Source of the DNA: a virus
Reading direction: 5' to 3' (one strand)
DNA length: 61,717 nucleotides
IMG/VR virus record: IMGVR_UViG_3300027896_000040
Coordinates: 1 to 61,717 of that record
A model generated the notes under the pieces. The model saw nothing but the letters and a program-made list of their open reading frames with translations, had not been told where the DNA came from and ran no database searches. The translations under genes were made by a program, and so were the position numbers. Shown here piece by piece: positions 55,134 to 61,717 of this stretch (position 1 is the stretch's first letter; each line of letters opens with the position of its first letter).

Positions 55134-56402
55134 GTGGGTAATGTAACTTTTGATATCTATAATAGACTCAATGTAGAGATGTGGCCAATGACAGGCTACA
55201 CTTTACCGTTCGAAGTTTTTACATTCGTACCTAATTTCAGTAATGCTCCGAAGTACGTGTCTAATAAGCAAGTTATTTGGAATTTCGGTGATGGTACAAC
55301 ATCAACTAACTTAACTGCAACCCACAGTTATGTCTACCCTGGTACATATCCAGTAACTTTAACAACATTCTTATCAACAGGCGATAGTACGGTTATACCT
55401 GTTGTATCATCGATAAGTTTAATAAATTTAATTCAAGACCAGCTTCTTTTAACAACAAAAACTAATATTCAAACTGGCGGTCAAAGTAATAACCCAATTT
55501 ATCTTGAAAGGTATAATTCTTACCAAACAACAGTTTCAGGGAAAAACACTGTAATTAAACTATCTGTTGCTAATAATGCATCACCATTTGCTACATCTCT
55601 TCAGTATTATTCAAATAAAAATGCACAATTTTTATCAATTTCAAGATTTGCAATTCAAACTCCGTTAGGGCTTACTATTGTAGATGAAGTTTCTACAACT
55701 AATGATACTCTTTACGCAACTGCAACTGGTACATCTGTTAACCTTTCTTTAACACCAACAGGTAATAGTGTTGTTGCCGGTTCTAGTGGTTGTGCTGCGT
55801 TTTATTATATTGAAGATGCACAATATGGTTATGTACCGCCTTCAATAACCCCATCACCATCATCACCCCCTTCAGTTACACCAACCCCAACACCAACCCC
55901 AACACCAACACCTTCAGTTACATCTGGTTATGTTTATCCATCAGTTACACCGACACCATCAATAACACCGAGTAAGACACCTTCAGTTACACCAACACCT
56001 TCTATCACCCCCTCAAAAACACCTACCCCTTCATTGACCCCAACTTCAACCCCACATATTTCTCCAACACCTACAACTAGTGTAACACCATCACCAACCC
56101 CTTCACCATCTAGTATTTGTTATGGTTATATAATTACATCAAATTTACCAGCCGTTAATTATTCACCAACAAATCCAGTTTATCAATTTTATTTTAGTTA
56201 TAATGAATGTGGTACCAATGCATCTGTTAATATCAATAATACTTATCCCGCTGGTACACAAATTTATATTTGTCCAGCTGATGGATCGTTACAATGTTAC
56301 CCAGGTACAATAAGTACGCGTGTAGCTGGTGCTTTTTGTGCTCCGGGTTCTTATTACCCACCACCAGCTATTCCACCGGGTAATTATTACCCTGGGTTTT
56401 AA
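55134..56402 (+). CDS. PKD-domain adhesin with Pro/Thr/Ser linker, 422 aa
   Basis: Starts at GTG. A PKD domain spans about residues 35-95, with [20 protein letters not shown] and [12 protein letters not shown] beta domain follows, then about 90 residues of (S/T)-P-(S/T) repeats (about 240-330), and a Cys-containing C-terminal domain ([16 protein letters not shown]). PKD domains bind proteins or sugars at cell surfaces; the linker would be extended. Likely a fibre or host-adhesion protein; the same linker type ends the giant gene at 57480. Confidence 0.75.
   Translation: MGNVTFDIYNRLNVEMWPMTGYTLPFEVFTFVPNFSNAPKYVSNKQVIWNFGDGTTSTNLTATHSYVYPGTYPVTLTTFLSTGDSTVIPVVSSISLINLIQDQLLLTTKTNIQTGGQSNNPIYLERYNSYQTTVSGKNTVIKLSVANNASPFATSLQYYSNKNAQFLSISRFAIQTPLGLTIVDEVSTTNDTLYATATGTSVNLSLTPTGNSVVAGSSGCAAFYYIEDAQYGYVPPSITPSPSSPPSVTPTPTPTPTPTPSVTSGYVYPSVTPTPSITPSKTPSVTPTPSITPSKTPTPSLTPTSTPHISPTPTTSVTPSPTPSPSSICYGYIITSNLPAVNYSPTNPVYQFYFSYNECGTNASVNINNTYPAGTQIYICPADGSLQCYPGTISTRVAGAFCAPGSYYPPPAIPPGNYYPGF
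55853..56112 (+). repeat. Low-complexity Pro/Thr/Ser-coding repeats
   Basis: Imperfect repeats of ccaacaccaacccca-like and acaccttcagttaca-like units encode [22 protein letters not shown]. Prone to slippage and copy-number change. Confidence 0.8.
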
Positions 56403-56469
56403 TTCCCCACCAGAACCTATTGTACCAGGTGGTGGCTGTTAACACATCCCTACACACCAGACAACCATA

Positions 56470-56499
56470 TTAATTGATTATTAGTTAATTGATTATTAG
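56470..56499. repeat. 15-bp exact tandem direct repeat
   Basis: ttaattgattattag twice, in the gap before the PD-(D/E)XK gene. Possibly a regulatory site. Confidence 0.6.
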
Positions 56500-56524
56500 T
56501 TTTTGTATATTAAAATATTAAAAT

Positions 56525-57232
56525 ATGGTTTTGTTTGATAAAGAAGCACACTCTTATACTAATTCCGAAACTGGTAGAAAATATATTTCTGTTTCTCAAT
56601 TGCTTTCCTTATATAAGGAGCCGTTTGATAGGGATTATTTTGCTGCAAAGGTAGCTAAAAGACAAGGTGTTAGTAAAGAGAAGGTTATTAGTGAGTGGGT
56701 TAAGACAAATAAAGATGCCTGTGATAAAGGAACTTCTATTCATGAAATAATTGAAAATTATATTAAGACAGGTGAAATACTAGAACAGGATTACGAATTA
56801 GTTAAAAGTTTAGAAGATGTTTTTAATAGAAATGATTATAAGAATATTTTAAGTGAAGAGCTTGTTTATAGTGATCATTACGAAGTGGCTGGTACATCAG
56901 ATTTGATATGTGGTGTAGATGAAAATTACTTTGATGTATTAGATGTTAAGACCAACAAAAAGTTTGAATTTTACAGCAAATATGGAAAACATTTAAAAAC
57001 TCCATTAAATAATTTACAGCAGTGTCATTACAATGATTATAGCTTACAATTGTCTTTATATGCATACCTATATAGTGGGTTAACTGGTAAAAAGGTAAGA
57101 AAAATATGCATACTATATCATGACGGTAAAAAATTTATTAGCTATCCAGTACCGTATTTGTTCTGGGAAGTTTCAGCATTGCTGAAACACTATTCTTTAA
57201 ATCATGGACAAAAACCTGATAAACAAAGTTAA
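56525..57232 (+). CDS. PD-(D/E)XK exonuclease-like protein, 235 aa
   Basis: RecB/Cas4-like layout: GTSIHEIIENYI (N-terminal His/Glu helix), EVAGTSDLICGVDENYFDVL then DVKTNKKFEF (D ... D-x-K active site) and LQLSLYAYLYSGLTG (QxxxY helix). Likely a DNA exonuclease or recombination nuclease. The only obvious DNA-metabolism gene within the plus-strand virion block. Confidence 0.8.
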   Translation: MVLFDKEAHSYTNSETGRKYISVSQLLSLYKEPFDRDYFAAKVAKRQGVSKEKVISEWVKTNKDACDKGTSIHEIIENYIKTGEILEQDYELVKSLEDVFNRNDYKNILSEELVYSDHYEVAGTSDLICGVDENYFDVLDVKTNKKFEFYSKYGKHLKTPLNNLQQCHYNDYSLQLSLYAYLYSGLTGKKVRKICILYHDGKKFISYPVPYLFWEVSALLKHYSLNHGQKPDKQS

Positions 57233-57470
57233 ACAACTATTAACAAAGTGTACACCTAACAACGCCGATCAGATAAAAACTCAGCTAATGGTTACATTAA
57301 AGCCGGAAGAAGCTAACCAAGTTTACGATTATTTTTTACGTGAAGAGCCAGACTTTATATATAAAAACTATAAAGTATGGGATAACCAGGTAATCCCACA
57401 ATACAACGATTATTTTACCGACAATAGTACATTATCCGACATAGTAGATGACGATGACTACGTGGATTAA
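57204..57470 (+). CDS. Hypothetical acidic protein, 88 aa
   Basis: Begins MDKNLINKVKQLLTKCTPNN; ends STLSDIVDDDDYVD. Overlaps the nuclease gene by 29 bases in another frame. Function unknown; the acidic tail could mimic DNA or bind a partner. Confidence 0.6.
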   Translation: MDKNLINKVKQLLTKCTPNNADQIKTQLMVTLKPEEANQVYDYFLREEPDFIYKNYKVWDNQVIPQYNDYFTDNSTLSDIVDDDDYVD

Positions 57471-57479
57471 ATATTTTTG

Positions 57480-60400
57480 ATGCTTTCGGCGTTTGCATAT
57501 TCTTTGTCGGGATTTAATAGTCTCTTACCTGTTGAGTTCATTTATCAGCATGATAATGATTTGATTATAAATCAAAACCAATTTGTAACGCAGCAAGGCT
57601 TGGTAATGAACTTGGTTAATGCTTTAAGTGGTCTTCAAGACGAAGCAATCATCAATTATTCAAACATGTTCTTAACCAACGCTATGTCGGTTAATGACAT
57701 TGTTTATTTACCACCAAAAGCAAGTACGTTAAATTTCACTTTTCCAACATATTTAGCATTTAATGCTTACCCAACAATAACACCAAGCTCATATTACCTT
57801 TATTATAATTCAAGCCCTTCAAATACAAGCACCCTCACATTTAGTTACTCATTAAGTAGTACATCCAACACAAATTTTATATTCTATGATGTTGATGGAT
57901 TGCATTGCACTATTTCTGTAATTGATCAAGGTATAACAAAATATCTTTCAGTTGGTGGTAATAATATATGCAATTTAAACTCGCAATACACTTTACTTGA
58001 ATATGCTATTGATAGTAATGGTAATTTAAAACTATTCTATAGAACACCAACAAACTTCTATTCATTAACATCCATAAACACGCAATACTTAAGTGCTGTT
58101 GATGTTTCAGTTACCCCGGTTGCATCAATTGGCTTTATTGTTACAAATTACTTAACACAGCCTCAACTTTATTTCAAAAACGACTTCATTTACTACAATA
58201 AGTCGGGTGTTAAAGACTTTTTAGTAAATTCAAGCAAGTCAGTAACAGATGTTCCACAAAACCATCTCCTTTATTACAATTACCAAAGTAAATATAACTT
58301 CTTAACAAGTTCAGATGTAAATGTAGATTTCTTTAAAGCCAAGAACGTTTTAAGTGACAATTATTACATCAATGATAAGTTACCATTTGGTAATGAAAAT
58401 GTTGTTCAAAGAAATTACACAAACATTCTTTCAAAACAAAATTCAGAAACGTTTAATGCACAATTACAATTAAATTACAATTACTATACAAAGGAATATG
58501 CTTTCTTACCAGACGTGGTTACAAAGTTTACATTACCACAAACCCTTTACCCGTACAGTGTTATTAACATAGATGATAGTAATTTAGTAAATGAAGGTGC
58601 TTATGGTGGGTTGACACCAGTGTTTTCTGATAAGGTTACAAAGTGGTTAAATCCAAATACAAACGTTGTAAACTATAATGAACAAAATGGTATATATCTT
58701 TATTCTTGGCTTTATACAGACACATCTCAATTAACATCATATTGGTTGGACAGATACTATTACCCAAAAGCAAATGCTCTTAACGTTGCTTATTCCGGTG
58801 TAAATGTTCAATCATTTAATTACACACCAGGGCTATCAAGTTTCTTACAAAGTAATAATGTACCAAGCTCACTTTACTACGATATTAGAAGTTCATTAAC
58901 TTTTGAGCCTTCATCAACTTATTACTATTCAAGAATTGGTAATAACTACATTAACAAGGTTGTTAATACATTTACTAAAGCAATTACAGCAGTTCAGTCA
59001 TTTAATGGTGCTAATGTAATGCAGCAACCAACAACAAGTCTCTCATTCTTTGGTAGTTCTTATGGTGCGTTCGTTGCTCAATCCCCACAAACAAATTCAT
59101 TAACAATTTCATTTGATTTAGAAACAAATACTCTTGATAATATAAACTCTAATTTAATAGTTGGTAATAATTATGATGAAGGTCTAAGTATATATAAAGG
59201 TGGGGTTAAAAATATCTTTACACCAGGCTATTTAGTCAATACCCTTTCTAGTGTTAACTTCTTTGATATTGACAATTTTAATACATTTAATGTTGCTGTA
59301 AGCACATTTATCAACTCACCTATCAAAGTACTTGATATAGTTAATACGGGTAATGACCACGTATTGAAGTTATTTTATTATAACCTTTCAAACAACACCC
59401 CTGGTTTCTTAGACTTTGCTGTTTATGGTAAAGTGTTGAACATTTTTGAATTCCCACAATTAGGTTCAGGATTTATTCCAAGTAGTCCAGGTACAAAATT
59501 TGGTTATCAAAACTTGTATGGTAAGCAATATATTGGTAATAGTCAAATCTGGTACTTATTAAAGCTTACACCTCAATTTGATAACGTTTCTTCAATTCAA
59601 GGTATAGCTTATGGTTTTGATTATCTAAACAATATATACCTTGGTTCTGTGGCATTACCAAATACAAACCAAGGGTTTTTCAATAGCTTTATTTCGTATA
59701 ATAATGCACTTTCAACGTTATCAGGTTATAGTGGTTTAATATTTGATAACATGGTAGGTGTATCAAAGTTAAACAATACAGTTTACTATAAAGACCTTTC
59801 AGCAGGTACAGAATATCCAACGTTATGCACCACCGGTGGTATCTTTGATATTGTTGCTTTAGACAATTATCTTTATATTCAAACAAATAGTTTTGTTGCT
59901 CAATTTGACGTATATAAGAACCCATACAACACCTACTTTAATAATACCAGTGCAGTTTCAGGATTAAAAATTGACTTTATAAACGATAACTTTAAAACGA
60001 AGTTAATTAGTTATGTTGCTGATGCTAATGGTCATATTTTAATTGATAAATTTGATTTAGTTACTGCAGAATTAGAAAGTACATACAATACTGGTATATT
60101 AGCTGATCCAGTTTTCTATAATGAATTCACATACACAAAGCCAGCATCTTATAATCTCTTTAAAGCAACTGGATTTGTAAACGGTAACTTTGTAAGTGGT
60201 GGTGTTGTAAATGCATACACACAAGTCACACCAATTTTAGATAGCCAAACATCAGTTAATGTAAATGCAGCAATTGTTGCTTATTCAATCGATGCAACTA
60301 ATAATTCGTTACTATCAGGTGTTGTTGATATTGGGGGTGGCCCAATACCAAACGATTTAGTAGTGTTTTTAATTAATACATCAAACAATACTATTATATC

Positions 60401-61717
60401 ATCATTAACAAGTGATGGTTCAATGACATCTTTAAATATAGTTTATTCCGGGTTACAACCAACAGGTTATAAGTTACAAGTTGTTAGGACAAATAATGTA
60501 AGCCAACCAGTAAACCTATCGCTTTCTATTCAAAGCGGTTCATTTTATAATGGTTCGTTTTATAATTATCTTATACCGCAGCAATACTTACCATACGGTG
60601 CAAGTATAATACCAACATATTTTACAGGTTATAATACAGCAAGTCTTACAGAGAAATATGGATTTATTAATCAAGCAGCAGTTAATGCTCTATCTTCATA
60701 TTATTTCCCATACAATACAATAACCCCAGTGAATGGTGTTATTAGCTTTAATAGCGTTACTTCTACAAATGGTAACTACCCATTCGCTAGTACATATAAC
60801 AATTATGTTTCACCAACGTTACCGTTATTTGTTCTAAGTGCATATGGCACGCAGAACATTACACCATACCAGATGTTAGTTGCTGTAACACCTAACGGTT
60901 CAATACCAGTGCCGCCATTATCTGGCATTGCTTTCCAAGTTCCAACAAATCTTGCTACAATTAATGCAGTAAATGAATTTGATCAGGGTGATATGGTAGC
61001 TAGATTAGACTTATATTCAGGCTTTGATTATAAGAATAAACAAATTGAAATTGTACCGTTTAATTTAGTAAATAACGCTTCTCAAATTGCTGTTGTATTA
61101 GATGTTATAAATGGATTTTTAAACATTTATACCGATGCAGAATTAATACAAACGGTTTCATTATCAGCAAATGTATTCTTTACAAGTCATTACTTGAATA
61201 ATAACTTCGGTGTTGGTGTACCATTTATTGATAACAAATCGATTTCAACGTTAGGTGAAAATTATAATAGTTACCCAAATAACTACACACTTAATAATAT
61301 CAATGTTTATAATGAAGCATTAAACCCGGACGAAATTAAGTTTAATTACTTAGCTAACCAAACAATTGATACAATCAATTTTGATGTCCCACAAGGTGTT
61401 AGAAACAATACTGATACAGTTACATCATTTAACAAAATGGTTGTACCTGGTAGAAAGAATAATAACTTAAAACTTTATGTTAAAAACGCTAACTTAACCC
61501 CAACAAGTCAAGCTCAATTAACACCACTTTTACTTTCTAAGTTACAGCAAATTATTCCACTATATATTAACAATGATCCAATTGATATTGAATATCTAGA
61601 TTATGTTGATACAACAACAATTAATCCATTAATTTCACCATCACCAACACCGTCAGTAACACCTACACCATCTGTTACACCATCAATAACGCCTTCAGTT
61701 ACACCGTCATTTACACC
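57480..61717 (+). CDS. Giant fibre/adhesin protein, more than 1,412 aa (partial)
   Basis: Open without a stop from ATG 57480 to the end of the window. Begins MLSAFAYSLSGFNSLLPVEF. Composition is Asn/Ser/Thr/Tyr-rich beta structure throughout, typical of very long phage fibres or baseplate-linked adhesins. Segments such as FNYLANQTIDTINFDVPQG near the end may mark a LamG-like fold (NINVYNEALNPDEIKFNYLA is a typical concanavalin/LamG end). The last 80 bases encode [20 protein letters not shown], the same linker as in 55134-56402. No enzymatic motif seen. Confidence 0.8.
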   Translation, partial: MLSAFAYSLSGFNSLLPVEFIYQHDNDLIINQNQFVTQQGLVMNLVNALSGLQDEAIINYSNMFLTNAMSVNDIVYLPPKASTLNFTFPTYLAFNAYPTITPSSYYLYYNSSPSNTSTLTFSYSLSSTSNTNFIFYDVDGLHCTISVIDQGITKYLSVGGNNICNLNSQYTLLEYAIDSNGNLKLFYRTPTNFYSLTSINTQYLSAVDVSVTPVASIGFIVTNYLTQPQLYFKNDFIYYNKSGVKDFLVNSSKSVTDVPQNHLLYYNYQSKYNFLTSSDVNVDFFKAKNVLSDNYYINDKLPFGNENVVQRNYTNILSKQNSETFNAQLQLNYNYYTKEYAFLPDVVTKFTLPQTLYPYSVINIDDSNLVNEGAYGGLTPVFSDKVTKWLNPNTNVVNYNEQNGIYLYSWLYTDTSQLTSYWLDRYYYPKANALNVAYSGVNVQSFNYTPGLSSFLQSNNVPSSLYYDIRSSLTFEPSSTYYYSRIGNNYINKVVNTFTKAITAVQSFNGANVMQQPTTSLSFFGSSYGAFVAQSPQTNSLTISFDLETNTLDNINSNLIVGNNYDEGLSIYKGGVKNIFTPGYLVNTLSSVNFFDIDNFNTFNVAVSTFINSPIKVLDIVNTGNDHVLKLFYYNLSNNTPGFLDFAVYGKVLNIFEFPQLGSGFIPSSPGTKFGYQNLYGKQYIGNSQIWYLLKLTPQFDNVSSIQGIAYGFDYLNNIYLGSVALPNTNQGFFNSFISYNNALSTLSGYSGLIFDNMVGVSKLNNTVYYKDLSAGTEYPTLCTTGGIFDIVALDNYLYIQTNSFVAQFDVYKNPYNTYFNNTSAVSGLKIDFINDNFKTKLISYVADANGHILIDKFDLVTAELESTYNTGILADPVFYNEFTYTKPASYNLFKATGFVNGNFVSGGVVNAYTQVTPILDSQTSVNVNAAIVAYSIDATNNSLLSGVVDIGGGPIPNDLVVFLINTSNNTIISSLTSDGSMTSLNIVYSGLQPTGYKLQVVRTNNVSQPVNLSLSIQSGSFYNGSFYNYLIPQQYLPYGASIIPTYFTGYNTASLTEKYGFINQAAVNALSSYYFPYNTITPVNGVISFNSVTSTNGNYPFASTYNNYVSPTLPLFVLSAYGTQNITPYQMLVAVTPNGSIPVPPLSGIAFQVPTNLATINAVNEFDQGDMVARLDLYSGFDYKNKQIEIVPFNLVNNASQIAVVLDVINGFLNIYTDAELIQTVSLSANVFFTSHYLNNNFGVGVPFIDNKSISTLGENYNSYPNNYTLNNINVYNEALNPDEIKFNYLANQTIDTINFDVPQGVRNNTDTVTSFNKMVVPGRKNNNLKLYVKNANLTPTSQAQLTPLLLSKLQQIIPLYINNDPIDIEYLDYVDTTTINPLISPSPTPSVTPTPSVTPSITPSVTPSFT
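61636..61717 (+). repeat. Pro/Thr/Ser-coding repeat (continues off the edge)
   Basis: Same unit type as 55853-56112 (SVTPTPS, SITPS), at the extreme end of the giant adhesin gene in this window. Confidence 0.8.

Overview
This window looks like part of a large, AT-rich tailed-phage (jumbo-phage-like) genome infecting a Gram-negative host. Evidence for a phage: about 28 tRNA genes and tRNA-like elements in one cluster, a tmRNA, homing endonucleases and a group I intron, ThyX, a DUF932 protein, a RadA-like ATPase, many short tightly packed genes of types common in phages, and a run of fibre, tailspike and adhesin genes at the right end. Evidence for a Gram-negative host: a predicted outer-membrane barrel, lipoproteins, and an outer-membrane curli exporter. 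The host itself cannot be named from the sequence.

Layout. (1) 1-16.8 kb, almost all minus strand: small early-type genes, a family of 23-residue-repeat proteins, ThyX, a GMP-reductase-like enzyme, two metallophosphoesterases, a HAD phosphatase, a PD-(D/E)XK protein and a pyrimidine-dimer-glycosylase-like protein. Most of these genes are preceded by the motif GGAAC-N4-ATATAAT. (2) 16.8-22.5 kb: a divergent pair of units. A cyclic-nucleotide-binding protein is on the minus strand. On the plus strand lies an operon csgF - csgG - curlin - FecR-domain protein - CHASE2/class III nucleotide cyclase. This is the most striking system in the window: an apparent phage-borne extracellular amyloid secretion unit with its own second-messenger enzyme and possible sensor. 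(3) 22.5-33.8 kb: small exported proteins, then a glycosylation island (GDP-mannose 4,6-dehydratase, seven glycosyltransferase-like proteins, FkbM-type methyltransferase). (4) 33.8-37.8 kb: small phage genes, DUF932, a beta-barrel. (5) 37.8-45.8 kb: the tRNA cluster, with tmRNA, a tRNA-Lys split by a group I intron, two kinds of homing endonuclease, an amber-anticodon tRNA-like element, and several decayed genes. (6) 46-47.7 kb: HNH protein, glycine-zipper exported protein. (7) 47.7-61.7 kb: virion fibre, tailspike and adhesin genes on the plus strand, interrupted by a minus-strand block (metallopeptidase-like, tRNA-Leu, RadA-like), a PD-(D/E)XK exonuclease-like gene, and a giant adhesin-like gene that runs off the end.

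The GGAAC-N4-ATATAAT motif has fixed internal spacing. In most cases it places the predicted transcription start on or next to the ATG, which suggests a phage-specific promoter class that makes leaderless mRNAs. The same motif precedes the tmRNA and tRNA units. All calls come from reading the sequence by eye; no database search or folding program was run.
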